Positions 53,073 through 64,000 of a stretch of 64,000 nucleotides of DNA are shown piece by piece. Each line of letters starts with the position of its first letter. The stretch's first letter is position 1. The DNA lies in assembly GCA_949987705.1 (NCBI GenBank), contig OX465281.1:85898543-85962542 (forward strand). Direction: 5' to 3'. Below the pieces are notes generated by a model, which saw only the letters and a list, made by a program, of their open reading frames with translations, searched no databases and was not told where the DNA came from. The DNA is from Thereva unica. Taxonomy: Eukaryota; Arthropoda; Insecta; Diptera; Therevidae. Both the position numbers and the translations under genes were made by a program.

Positions 53073-54619
53073 CTAGGAGACTAAAGGGCAGGGATGTACT
53101 AGTAAGGTATGGTTTTGTAAACTTGTTTTTATGTCCTCAAATATCTTTTGGTGGAGGTCTGACCATTCGCAAAGATTCTTTGGTTGAGCTTTTCTTTTGT
53201 CATTTGAAGTTTTTAGTAGATCGTATAAGGGGCCGGATATCTTTGACATATTTGATAGGAAACGGTGGTAGAAATTAACCATTCCTAAAAATCGCTGTAG
53301 CTGTTTTAGTGTTGTGGGCGTTGGGAATCCTCTGATGTCTTGAATTCGCATTTCTGAAGGCACTATGCCCTGTTCTGTAATCTTGTGAGATAGGAAATCT
53401 AACTCTTTGACGCCAAACACGCATTTTGATGGGTTAACTGCCATATTGTATTGCTGTAGCCTCTCGAATAGTGATTGCAGGTGTGCCTTATGTTCTTGTG
53501 GCGATTTACTTGCTACTAGGATATCGTGTTCATACGTGAAAGTGAAACTAAGACCAGAGAGAACTTCATTTATGAATCTCTGAAATGTTTGTGTGCCGTT
53601 TTTAACTCCAAAGGGCATGCGCAAAAATTCGAAAAGTCCAAATGGCGTGGTTGCTGCTGTTTTGTACACGTCTTCCGTAGCTACCGGTATCTGGTGTTAC
53701 GCTCTCACTAAGTCAATCTTTGAAAATATAGTGCAACCATGCAGATTGATTGTGAAGTCCTGGATGTTTGGTAGAGGGTATTTGTCAAAATTTGTCACTG
53801 CGTTTAATTGCCTATAGTCCCCACAAGGACGAAATTCAAGACAACCTTTCTTGGGTACTAAATGTAAAGGTGAAGCTACTGGTGACGCAGATGGACGACA
53901 GATGCCCATTTTTAGCATTAGTTCGAATTCAGACTTGGCGGCGTTATATTTTTCAGCGTAGAGCCGTCTTGGTCTTGCGGATGGTAATGATCCTTCGGTA
54001 TTTATTCTGTGTACGACATTGTGCTTGACTTGTTCATTGAAATTGGGTTGAGACTTTAGAGATGGGAAACTATTAAGAATTGAAGCGAATTTACCTTGTA
54101 GTGCGCACAGTTTGAAGGTTATTGTTTTTACTACACGCGAGATGCAACCTGTTGAAAGCGTGGTTGTTTGGTCTATAAGCTTTCTTTGCCTAAGGGCTAC
54201 TGCGAGATTATACTTGTATAGAAAATCCGCGCCGATTATTGGGTAATCTACATTAGCAATGACGAAAGTATGAACAAAAGTGCGTCGTAGGCTTAAGTCT
54301 ACGACCAATTCTTGCGTAACGTAAGTTGATATCGGCGTGCCGTTTGCTGAAAAGAGGATCATGTCGGTTTGGTTTTGAATTTGTATCTCGATGATTTTGG
54401 TAAAATGGATATTTCCGCGCCCGTGTCAATCAGGAAATATTTGTTGTTTGATTTATCAAAAACGAATAAGCGGCGTGATGCCTTAATTAACTTCAATGCC
54501 GCCGTCGAAGTATAGCATTTCAGTTTTTTGGTATGTTGTTTAGGTTTGGTTTGTGTATATTTGATGTTGTTGCTGTATATTTGCACGGTGCGTAACATTT
54601 TTTTGTGCTTTGTTCGCAA
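53073..54619 (-). pseudogene. Gypsy protease and reverse transcriptase, broken
   Basis: Protease: FLIDTGAEISILP (54619-54359 frame), then a frame change near 54380. Next come VDYPIIGADFLYKYN, the RT start ASPVASPLHLVPKK, FRPCGDYRQLN and FSKIDLVRA, ended by a TAA at 53697-53699 in otherwise continuous frame. It then continues as TPFGLFEFLRMPFGV to GMVNFYHRFL. The active site reads YEHDILVAS where YxDD is expected, so the first catalytic Asp is lost. Ends at 53073 before RNase H. Confidence 0.85.
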
Positions 54620-54695
54620 ACCTTTTATGGTACCAGCAAATTTTTTCCCCCGCTTGATGTCTCGAAGGGGATTTTGGCAAGGATCGACTGTTAGA

Positions 54696-54770
54696 AAAAC
54701 TCTCTCTCTCTCTGTCCCCCTCTCTCTCTATCCCCCCCCTCTCTCCCCACCCTCTCTCTCTCTTCGTTTC
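54696..54770. repeat. (CT)n microsatellite
   Basis: Imperfect CTCTCT/CCCCC tract. Confidence 0.95.
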
Positions 54771-54863
54771 TAGTTGTCTCACACGATTTGCTCTCTATTA
54801 TGTCATGAAAATTTTCTGAATCTTTGCTCTTGTCGTTTGAGTGGTTGCGTTGAACTGAAGATA

Positions 54864-55803
54864 TATGGGTGATTGTCATGAAATGGGGGTAGTGGCTGGC
54901 TGGCCGTTGTTCTCTAGCTACAACGCCTCAAACAAATTTTTTCTGGGGTGAAAATCTCCATCCAGTAATAAAACATTCTCTCCTTCATCGCCTCCCGCGG
55001 CAAGCACTCTTGAACAAAATGGCGGCCTTTCGACCACCGAAAATGTCGCCTCCGTAACCTGTCCATTTTCCGCTTTTACGTCACGGCACTACGTTTACGG
55101 AAAAACAGTGCATTATTGCCGCGCGCCTAGGGTCTCAAACGATAGCAGCAGTGTTCCGAAACTGATCACCGGTATGTATTACGCGGGCGGATACCTGCTT
55201 AGTTAGATGTCAGTGTTTACATTCTGACTGTTGTTTGTTGCAAATTTCAATAAAAACTATAAGAATAGCGCACACGCAACGACAAATTGGTTGTCAAGTG
55301 GCACTAAGTAGTGAAAACGAATCGTCACAAGTTTCTTTATGCATGTTTATCCTCGCCGGACGTTTAGACTGTGAACAATTTATAAACAAGAGAGCAACCC
55401 TCAAGAAAATTATCGAAGAAAAAAAAACTGTCGCCTCCGTAATGTGTGTTTTCGTTGTGATATGTGTTGCAAATCTCTTTTAACTCGGTTCGGTATATTT
55501 GTTTGCATTTGTAGAGCAAGCAAATTTTCGGAAAAATTGTTTGCTCTCATTGATCATGAAAGCGACGGATTTTCCGATGAAATGTCGCTACCGTAATTGT
55601 CGCCTCCGAAGCCATATAATTTCGGCTTTTCGATATAAACTTCTCACTGTGTATACCTCGTGTGTATTTATGTGGAAATATACAGAAAGTACTTCAAAAT
55701 AATGTTGAAAACACATGAGAAAATTTTTTTTCAGCACTTTTTTTTTTGTTCACAAATTTTTGTTCAAATCTCAAAAACTCCCATTTCATGACAATCACCC
55801 ATA
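54864..55803. mobile_element. Non-autonomous element with TATGGGTGATTG ends
   Basis: Perfect 24-bp inverted ends beginning TATGGGTGATTGTCATG. No gene. TGTCGCCTCCGTAA or close variants occur at about 55043, 55429, 55582 and 55598. Confidence 0.85.
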
Positions 55804-55897
55804 TGAGCTGCCTATGTGGAGTCATGAATTCTATCCGCTACGGAAAAAAGCTCTTTCTGGGAGTGCGATGACTCAATGGCAATCAGGCAGGCTTGCA

Positions 55898-56822
55898 TTA
55901 AGGGGGGAACTACCTTTAGACGCTTAAAAAAATCGATTTTTTTTATAGTTTTAATCGATAGGTATATTGTCTTAGAATATCGTGTCAAAGTTTCTAAAGC
56001 TGATTCTCGAAATTCTGGACGATATGCCTCCCGGAAATGACTGGCGCCGAGCGTCAACGCCGCGAGTCATTTTCAGTATTTCCTCGATTTTTGGAGCGGT
56101 AAGATGTATCCCAAGAGTAAAAGCGGTTGTTCAAAGCGTAGTTCGGTATCGCGAAAACGAAAGTTTCACGGTAATCGTTATACGGAGAAGAATGAAGACG
56201 ATCCAAATTCAAGTTCTTCTCGAAGAAAACTTGCAAGTTCAAGCGCACTTTTTTTCTTGACCGCAAACTTTAAACGGCTTTTTCTCGAAACCATGTTTTT
56301 CAAAATTGTGTAAGTGATAATAAAAAAACTAGTGAACGGATTTTCATCATCCAGCATTCATTTTAAAGAGCATAAAAAATTGTTCTATATGAACTAAAGA
56401 TTTCAAAAACAAAACATTTTTAGACCCTTTTTGACTGCAAATACAACGAAATTTTTTGTGAAAATCCTAATTTTTTTTCGGACCCTGTTTTAAAGGGTTA
56501 ATTTTCGAATTTCGCAAACATTTTAGTTCATCGACTATAAAAAACCCTCCCGAGTAAGAAAATGTTTGGTTTGTTGATTTCAGATGAAAATTGCGGCCAG
56601 CATCACTTACACAATTTACGATGCCAGCGGCGACATGACTTACAAGATCCTTGAAAAACTTGCTAAATTTAAATTTTCACTTTTGTAAAAGTTTTTTTTT
56701 TTACTTCAAACATAACTCTAAATAAATATTATATTGATTTGAAAAGAACTGTCTTCATTTATCTACAAATCGACTGCAAAAAAAGCCTTTTTTTCGGCCT
56801 CTAAAGGTAGTTCCCCCCTTAA
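55898..56822. mobile_element. Non-autonomous element with TTAAGGGGGGAAC ends
   Basis: Inverted ends TTAAGGGGGGAACTACCTTT (55898) and the complement at 56800-56822, with TTAA at both edges. No gene; long open frames inside lack recognisable domains. Confidence 0.8.
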
Positions 56823-57149
56823 ACTTGGAAGCTGGACTTCAAAAAAAGAGGAGGTTACTCAATTCGACGTGTAGGTATTTTGTAGTCCTGTTCACACATA
56901 ACTTTGTAACCCAATAACTTTTTTGCTTTTTTTAGTTCAATTGAAGGGGGAGTTTCCCACGGTGGTCCCGTTAAATTTTTTCGAAATTCTGATAAAGGAG
57001 TTCGAAGTTAGGCCTAAAAAACTGTTAAAATTAGTTCAACCTAAACATTTCATAATCACCGAACAAATTACTTTATTATTGCAAAACTGGTAGAAGGCCG
57101 GTGGGAGAGTGCGTAGCTCGTTGGCCCGAGCCCTGGTCGGTCGGGGCGG
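56823..57149. other. Unassigned spacer
   Basis: No gene. The last 50 bases (about 57103-57150) may be a tRNA-like head of the following SINE-like repeat. Confidence 0.4.
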
Positions 57150-57545
57150 ATTGTTTTCTTTTTCTCTTTTTTTTCTTTCTGAAATGATTTGTTAACATAT
57201 TAGTCAACCATTGATAGTATCTGCCATGGCGCAGAGGGCTAGGAAAAATTACCCTCTTTTGGGGGCTCTGTGAGGCTGCGAGTTCCGAGTGTCTTCGGCT
57301 CGCGGTGCTTTTTTTTTCGTCATAATAATTTATTTTTAAATTTCCTTCGGGAAATTTTGTTTCATATGAAACAAGTTTTTGACACGAATACGTCTCTAAA
57401 TTTGCTTCCAGAACAAAAAGCGATAACGAATTTATGCCATATAGTTTTGATTTACAGCTCAAAAACTATTGTTTATATTGAATAAAGAAATATACCATGA
57501 CGTGGGTGAAGAATCAAAGAATTTTATTGTATATATTTGATTTCC
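57150..57545 (+). repeat. SINE-like dispersed repeat, copy 2
   Basis: Same sequence as 50170-50562 with about 10-15% differences by eye; same orientation. Confidence 0.6.
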
Positions 57546-57571
57546 CCGCTATCAGTGGCAATTAAGCTTAT

Positions 57572-60105
57572 TAGTCCAATCAATCTACGGAATCACCATG
57601 TTAATTTCCAGACAATTGAAGGCAGGAAAAAAAATATGGGCGTGTAGAACACTTAATTTGAAGAATGATAGCGTTTTTTTACGGAACTGCATTGGCGAAC
57701 TTAACCTAAAAAATTCGCAAAAGTCAAAAAACCGGGTTTTCGCCAATAAAACAAAAAGTTGAGCTCGGATCCGAAAAAGTTAAATTATAAAGTTATAGGT
57801 ATTAAAATTATCTTTCAATTGATGTGGTATAAAATATTGGTTAGTGTCTTATACATGGAGAAAAATGCTAAAAACCGCTAAAAATCGCTTCTTTTTCTTT
57901 TCTTTTTTTCTTTTTATTGATGCGACCTAGAAACTTTTTATTTGGTAAAAATGTTGCCTTTGGCAATCTGAAAACTCATTATTTGTTTTGGCTCGAAATT
58001 TTGCAAAATATGGGTTAAATTTCGATTTATGTAAAAAAAAAGCGTTTCCGTAAAATCCTTCGTCTACAGCTCTTCGACCTCGTAGGACATTTTTTCGAAG
58101 CTCTTTTTCTTCGTTAAGAGTTGGACTATCATGCACTATAAGTTAAAATTGGAGTTTTTCAATTTTATGTACAAAAAACTCCACCGCAAAAAAGACAAGT
58201 TTTTTTGCCGCAAAAAAGACAAGTTTTTGTACACTGCAAGTTTTTTATTTCATCATTTTTCGACTCTAAACTACTATTTAATAAAAGTTTATATTCTTTT
58301 TAGAGAATAAATAGGTAATTTGGTCATACATTATATAAATGTATATTGAATCTAATATCTCACACTTTTATAGGAATAATTTGTTTTTGGTTGATCTACA
58401 TGAAAAGTAGTTGAAGAGTTGCATGTTGTATTTTGGAGAGTTGGGTTTATTTAAATAGTTTAACGTTGGTGGTTTTTAGAGAATAAATAGGTAATTTGGT
58501 CATACATTATATAAATGATAATAAAAGTTGGTTTTTTGGCATGGCTTTTTCCAACTATAAAAAATTGTTTCATTTTTCAATTTACTTTTATTGTTCTCGA
58601 AAAATTTTGTTATTGCAGACTTCTAGAGTTAAATTAAAAAAAGCTATAGAAAATGGCCCTCGAATTTCGAGTCCTGGATGCGGCTATTTGCATTAATTTT
58701 AAATATTTTAACGTTCAGGCAATTTTAGTCATAGTTCAAATAAATGTATTTTGAATCTAATGACTCCAACTTTTATAGGAAAAGTTGGTTTTTCATTATT
58801 GGTTGATAAAAGTTGCAGCAAGGCGCACCGGGTCCTAGCTATCCAAAATACAGAAAATAAGCAGTTCATTGCGACACTGCATCTGTGTATGAAAAATCAT
58901 ATCTCGAAAAATGATATGTCAATGGATGGTTTTTATTGTCGGGATCAACATGTCAGATCCCTAATAGTTTCACATTTTGTTATTTGGAATCAAAAATACC
59001 AAAAAATTGCCTTTTTAAAACTCCCTTACGGTATATTAAAATGCTTCACCTGATTACTACTATTGGCTTATGGGTGCAGCATAGGCGCCCCGGGTCCCAG
59101 CTAGTTTATATAATAAAAATTGATTCGAACAACCAGAAATTACTACAGCGCGAAAAGTTAGAAGTGGCCGCTCACCAAGTAAACATTCTACGTAAAAGAT
59201 GAAATTGCACATGATCCGTGCTGTTGAGACGTCAATAACAACTTGTATGTATGTAGTACAGTAAATATTGAACAACAATATGTCTCAAATTCACAGGTAT
59301 TTAACAAAGGAAAAAGGCTCCGTTATTTAAAAAAATGTCTTCGCTGTTGACGGTCGTACGGTTAATTTATTTTATTTTAAAATTAGTAAAAAGAATATAA
59401 AGAATATATAACTTTAGTAACTTAGAGTCGAAAAATAATGAAATAAAAAACTTGCAGTACAAAAACTTGTCTTTTTTGCGGCAAAAAAACTTGTCTTTTT
59501 TGCGGTGGAGTTTTTTGTACATAAAATTGAAAAACTCCAATTTTAACTTATAGTGCATGATAGTCCAACTCTTAACGAAGAAAAAGAGCTTCGAAAAAAT
59601 GTCGTACGAGGTCGAGGAGCTGTAGACGAAGGATTTTACGAAAACGCTTTTTTTTTACATAAATCGAAATTTCACCCATATTTTGCAAAATTTCGAGCCA
59701 AAAAAAATAATGAGTTTTCAGATTGCCAAAAACAACATTTTTACCAAATAAAAAGTTTCTAGTTCGCATCAATAAAAATAATAAAAAAAAAAAATAAAAG
59801 AAAAAGAAGCGATTTTTAGCATTTTTCTCCATGTATAAGACACTAACCAATATTTTGTACCACATCAATTGAAAGATAATTTTAATACCTATAACTTTAT
59901 AATTTAACTTTTTCGGATCCGAGCTCAACTTTTTGTTTTATTGGCGAAAACCCGGTTTTTTGACTTTTGCGAATTTTTTAGGTTAAGTTCGCCAATGCAG
60001 TTCCGTAAAAAAACGCTATCATTCTTCAAATTAAGTGTTCTACACGCCCATATTTTTTTTCCTGCCTTCAATTGTCTGGAGAATTTCCGTAGATTGATTG
60101 GACTA
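57572..60105. mobile_element. 2.5-kb palindromic element with 0.72-kb arms
   Basis: Ends TAGTCCAATCAATCTACGGA and its inverse, next to TA. Arms 57572 to about 58303 and about 59385 to 60105. Each arm encodes nearly the same 69-residue frame (58136-57927 minus, 59553-59762 plus), starting MHDSPTLNEEKELRKNV; it has no recognised domain and may be chance in a repeat. The centre (58304-59384) holds other repeat DNA. Confidence 0.85.
58338..59104 (+). repeat. Helitron-like 3' ends inside the palindrome centre
   Basis: A block starting near 58338 is partly repeated from 58740. GCGCACCGGGTCCTAGCTAT (about 58823) and GCGCCCCGGGTCCCAGCTAGT-like (to 59104) resemble the Helitron end at 45448. Confidence 0.5.
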
Positions 60106-60409
60106 TATATATCCTTGATTTGTATGTGTGTGTACTGTAAACAAATGTTGAACTTGATTTTGACCCACTTACATATAACCGATCAACTGCAAATTTTACA
60201 CATACGTATAGTTCGCATGACAATACAATCTGATCATTTCGTAAAAAAATCTTCTTTCTAAATCCATTCTGATTGGGTTAATGTTGTTAAGAATTACAAA
60301 CAATTATTTCATACTTTTTTGTGCATTTTGTGCGGTTTTTTTTCTGAAGTCGGTTTTTAAAATTTTTATTTTATCTCCGCTGTCTCACCACTGTCAGCTT
60401 GCAATACTG
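60106..60409. other. Unassigned spacer
   Basis: No gene or repeat recognised. Confidence 0.4.
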
Positions 60410-61400
60410 TCCCAAGATAAGTAAATTCTTTAACAGTACCTATCTATGTTATATGAATCTATGGTAATGTTTTGCCTTGGGGCTATATATCTTTTTGAAG
60501 TGCAAAGATACTTAGTTTTTGCTTCGTTGATGAGTAATCCCATTCTTTTCGCAGCGGTTTCCAGTTTGATGAAGGCTTCTTTCACACTTGCAAAAGACCA
60601 ACCTATTAGAGCGACGTCATCAGCATAAGCCATTGTCTGTGTTGACTTGTTAAAGATGGATTCCTTCGCTTTTACCTGTAGTAGATTTTAAGTAATAGTT
60701 TTTTAAGAGATCACGAAATAAAGCTAGTCTGCAAGAAGATGGCGTTTTGCTATGTGCTAGTGGTGGCTATTTAACACTACCCCATGGTCTCTTACCACCT
60801 TCTCCTACACTATGTTAAATAGGAGGCATGACATCGCGTCACCTTGTCTCAGGACTACCTCGATTGTAGCTTTTGTCACTTCGATTAGTTGTTTTGAAAA
60901 TCGGAAACTTTCCATAGTTTTAGGTCACGCTTAACGCTGTCATATGTTTTCTTCAAGTCAATAAACAGAACGTGAATATTGATGTTGAACTCCCATGATT
61001 TTTCCAAAATTCTTCTTAAAGTGGAAATATGGTGTGTAGTGGATCTACCTGGTCGAAAGCTACAATGATAGCTACCTATTAGGCCTTCTGCGATGGATAG
61101 AAGTTTTTTGTACAAAATAGTGGATAGTATTTTATACGCTGAGTTGAGGAGGGCTATACCCCTACAGATCTTACATACGAGCTGATCTCCTTTTTTATGC
61201 AGGGCCATATCACACCTTCCGTCCATTCAAGTGGGATCTTTTTCTGACGCCAGATCGATTTTATAAGCTTGTGTAATCCGATCCTTAATTCTTGGCCCCC
61301 ATATTTCCACATTTCAATTGATGTGCTATCTTTCCTGGGGCTTTATTGTTTTTAAGGTTCCGTCGTAGCTTCTTGTACGGCGTCCATTGTAGGCACCAAT
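60410..61400 (-). pseudogene. LINE reverse transcriptase fragment A
   Basis: Reading from 61400 downward across frames: NKAPGKDS, MWKYGGQELRIGLHKLIKSI, IPLEWT, then the frame 61226-60885 with HKKGDQLVCK, RGIALLNSAYKILSTILYKK, CSFRPGRSTTHHI and VLFIDLKKTYDSVKR. After stops, 60633-60430 reads MAYADDVALIGWS (catalytic Asp pair) and LLINEAKTKYLC. Resembles RTE/R1-type non-LTR elements. 5' and 3' parts missing. Confidence 0.82.
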
Positions 61401-61617
61401 TAATGACACAGTTGTGGCACCTATTCGAAAAGCGAAGCTGATACTTTTAAAGGATGATCCTGTGGATCCTAATAATAAATCCATTTGTATACCTTCTGCT
61501 CGATTTTAAAGGCGTCACTATGTGACACTCTTTTATAAGCGCGACATCGTTTCGCCTCTTTGCTCTCCGCTTTCGTCGCTGCTTTCCTCTCTGATTCAGA
61601 CTACGTTCTTAGCCTAA
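61401..61617. other. Unassigned spacer
   Basis: No gene recognised. Confidence 0.4.
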
Positions 61618-62942
61618 TAGTCCAGGCGCTAGAGGAGTGAAACCTATAACTTTTGGTTTTGGCGTGATGTAACGGACTTTTTTGGTGGAATCGGTCAGAA
61701 ATGACATCCCCAACAATATTTAGGGGGTGCGCAAGCATGAAACTGAGTCCTTTTTCGAGCGAAATTGAAACGCGCCTAGAATTCCTGGCGTCGCCGAGTT
61801 AGTAATTTTTGTGGAAAAAACGCCTTAATTGCTGTTTTTTGCCAAAAATCTTAAAAAAATTAAATACCATAAAAAAACTTTAAAAACCAGAATTTTAATG
61901 ATTGGATATTGTAAAGAGAGTCTTAGAGCATACGTAAAAAAATCAGGACCAGCATGGGAGTTTTTCTTTTAGCGCAGTAACAAAGTTAACTTTTTAAATT
62001 CACTTAATTGCAAAATGCATTATGCAAAAACTATTTGACCGACCGTGATCGGGTTTTGGATATAAGTTAATCATGCCTTTAACTATCTAATTCCAAAATT
62101 AAATTGGAAGATAATGGTCTCTCCTTTCCTTGGGATAACTTTAAAGTGAGGTACTTTTTTTCGCGGGTTTCTGTTATTTGGCAATGCAAAAATTCAAATT
62201 TCAAAAATCCACCTTAGGGTAAGTTTTAGTAAATCCAATAACGAACAAAACATACTCAACAAATTTTTCGCCTAGAAGCCATCGTTAAAAGATATTTAAC
62301 AAGAAAGGTAAAAAAACAGGGAATTTTTAGTGAATTTTTCAGTTTTTAGGCTACCAAAAGTTTTCCTGGGAGTTTCACTCTTGCGCACCCCCTAAATATT
62401 GCTGGGGATGTCATTTCTGACAGATTCCACCAAAAAAGTGCGTTACATCCACTGACATATAGCAATGGACTGCTAAATAAGCAAAATCCCATACAAAAAA
62501 GTGGCACCAAAAACTATTGCTGACTCGCTCCCACGTTAAATTCCTATGAACTGTAATCGTCAGCGCATATCAGCGATGTAAACATAATAAGAAAAAAATA
62601 GACAGGTATAGGTTTCGTTCTTCTGCCTCACTCTTGAGCTATTTTAAAAAGTCCGTTAAACAGGGAAAATAACTCACAGTTTTGGAATAAATACATTTAT
62701 TTAATGAAAAAACTGCTAATAAATAGAAATGGGTGATGGAAATTAATTTCTATTAAATATAACAGACATCTTATCACTTATTTTCGCCTAAATTCGAAGA
62801 AAATTTTTTGTTTACATGAAAAAGGTTTTCTATTTCTGGAGAAAAATGGTGCTATTCAGCATTGTCAATCAGCAGTCCATTACTATATGTCAGTGGTTAC
62901 ATCACGCCAAAACCACTGTAAATGCTCCAGCGCCCGGACTAT
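61618..62942. mobile_element. Inverted-repeat element A (TAGTCCAGGCGC ends) with nested insertion
   Basis: Ends TAGTCCAGGCGCTAG and complement of TAGTCCGGGCGCTGG. Inverted similarity continues for over 120 bp through GTTTTGGCGTGATGTAAC and ATTTAGGGGGTGCGCAAG. The right repeat is split by element B. Confidence 0.85.
62450..62895. mobile_element. hAT-type MITE (element B), copy 1, with 8-bp target duplication
   Basis: 446 bp with inverted ends CACTGACATATAGCAATGG. Flanked by GTTACATC at 62442-62449 and 62896-62903. Removing it restores the right repeat of element A. Confidence 0.92.
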
Positions 62943-62959
62943 AAGTGTTCGGTCTACTG

Positions 62960-63440
62960 CTTCGCTAATCCTAGATAATAATATGTGGGACAAATCAGTA
63001 GATAATAGACAGATGCCTCTCTGGTTGTCGCATATTATTAGGTCCCTTTTTTGATATTTTGACTATGCTACTTCCGTCGTCCAATCCTCCGGAAAGATAC
63101 AGGCGTTCCATGCTATTTCCAGGATTGGCTGTAGAGCATCTGCTATGAGGCTTCAGGCGACTTTCAACAATTCTGGCGGGATCCCATCTTTTCCAGCTGC
63201 TGTTGCATGAATTTCGGCTACTATTTCCGTCTTGGATGGTGCATGGGAGGTGATTCATATTAGCTGTGCATTATTGCTCCGCTCTTGAGGCTCCTGTATA
63301 AATGAACCATTCAGGGCAGCCAAGAAAAATCACACCAACTTTTGAGTAGCTCTTCGTCTCTGCCCAGCGCAGCCTTCAATCCATCCTCTTTACTGTATGC
63401 TATTTGGCAGAGTGCTTTCCCGAGTTCTGTTTGGTAATTG
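62960..63440 (-). pseudogene. LINE reverse transcriptase fragment B
   Basis: Across frames: AALGRDEELL, EIHATAAGKDGIPPEL, EIAWNACIFPEDW and DNQRGICLLS-type pieces around 63440-62980, the N-terminal part of a non-LTR RT. The motif overlaps that in fragment A, so it is a separate copy or family, truncated at element A. Confidence 0.6.
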
Positions 63441-63447
63441 GGTACAA

Positions 63448-63871
63448 CCACTGACATATAGGAATGGACTGCTGACAATGCTTAATGGCACCATTTTTCT
63501 CCAGAAATAGAAGACCTTTTTTTCGTAAAAAAAATGTTTTCTTCGAATTTAGGAGAAAATAAGTAATAAGATGTCTGTTATAATTAATAGAAATTACTCA
63601 TTACAGTAATTACATTACTAATTTTTATTTATTAGCAGTTTTTTCATCAAATAAGTGTATGATTATTTCCCCTGTTTAACGAACTTTTCAAAATAGCTCA
63701 AGAGTAAGACAGAAGACTAAAAACTATACCTGCATATTTTATTCTTATTATGCTTGCATCGCTGACATACGCTGACGATTAAAGTTCATAGGAATTTAAC
63801 GTGGGAATATCAATAGTTTTTGGGGCCACTTTTTTGTACGGGATTTTGATTATTTAGCAGTCCATTACTAT
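63448..63871. mobile_element. hAT-type MITE (element B), copy 2
   Basis: CACTGACATATAGGAATGG at 63448 and AGCAGTCCATTACTATTGC at the right. Inverted relative to copy 1 and truncated at its right end. Confidence 0.85.
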
Positions 63872-64000
63872 TGCTCCTGTGCTGAATGTCGAGTCGTGAT
63901 TTGTGATAAGTTTTTTGAGTTGAAGAAAATGACATTTTAATCGAATTACGGTTTTCAGCATAGTGGCCTAGAGTGGGACTGCTAAGTGCGAGTTTAGCCC
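63872..64000. other. Unassigned window end
   Basis: No gene or repeat recognised in the last 129 bases. Confidence 0.4.

Larger units (their letters stand above)
51500..54700 (-). mobile_element. Ty3/gypsy LTR retrotransposon, pol only
   Basis: Protease, RT, RNase H and integrase in gypsy order on the minus strand. Gag and recognisable LTRs are missing. A (CT)n tract at 54696-54770 lies at the 5' side. Confidence 0.88.

Noticed and set aside
55982..56313. Overlapping frames inside the TTAAGGGGGG element as genes
   Set aside because: No recognised domain, both strands open alike, within a non-autonomous repeat.
59553..59762. The 69-aa palindrome frame as a host gene
   Set aside because: It is duplicated because the arms are duplicated; no domain or splice evidence.

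Overview
This is a repeat-dominated window from an animal nuclear genome, most likely an arthropod. I infer an insect, perhaps a fly, from the Polinton gene set, the BEL/Pao and 17.6/297-like LTR elements with a serine-tRNA-type primer site, and the Tc1, PIF/Harbinger, Transib and Helitron sequences. I see no convincing host gene, rRNA or true tRNA. Almost everything is transposable-element DNA, much of it nested, so the annotation is mainly a record of which element interrupted which.

Region 1 (1-11.9 kb) is most of a Maverick/Polinton, a self-synthesising virus-like DNA transposon. It carries protein-primed DNA polymerase B, a capsid-type gene, a minor capsid/penton-type gene, a cysteine protease, a phospholipase-A2-like virion protein, a packaging ATPase, an unknown conserved protein, a collagen-like fibre-type protein and a chromodomain integrase. 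The genes sit in tight convergent and divergent groups with visible TATA boxes. Two structural genes and one small gene are broken. The PLA2-like and protease frames overlap at a canonical -1 slippery heptamer. The right end holds arginine-coding tandem repeats and a perfect 20-bp palindrome.

Region 2 (12-19 kb) holds a RAG1-like Transib-superfamily transposase gene with a few lesions, a decayed BEL/Pao element carrying a small inserted element, and the 5' part of a Ty3/gypsy errantivirus-like element (LTR, primer site, gag) on the minus strand.

Region 3 (19.9-27.5 kb) is a PIF/Harbinger element whose transposase gene is split by a Tc1 element, itself half snap-back palindrome, and then by a LINE with a full-length open ORF2.

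Region 4 (28-50 kb) is a second PIF/Harbinger. Its transposase has two exons with matching splice sites about 19.4 kb apart, because the intron filled with elements bounded by (TA)n tracts. These include an 8.6-kb mirror-image transposon with two near-identical, divergently transcribed two-exon transposase-like genes; a 5-kb relative with long inverted ends; Helitron and LINE fragments; palindromic short elements; and two copies of a 1.45-kb G/T-only minisatellite element.

Region 5 (50-64 kb) contains a SINE-like pair, a degraded Ty3/gypsy pol, four families of inverted-repeat elements (one a 2.5-kb palindrome), two LINE fragments, and a short element with a clean 8-bp target duplication sitting inside another one.
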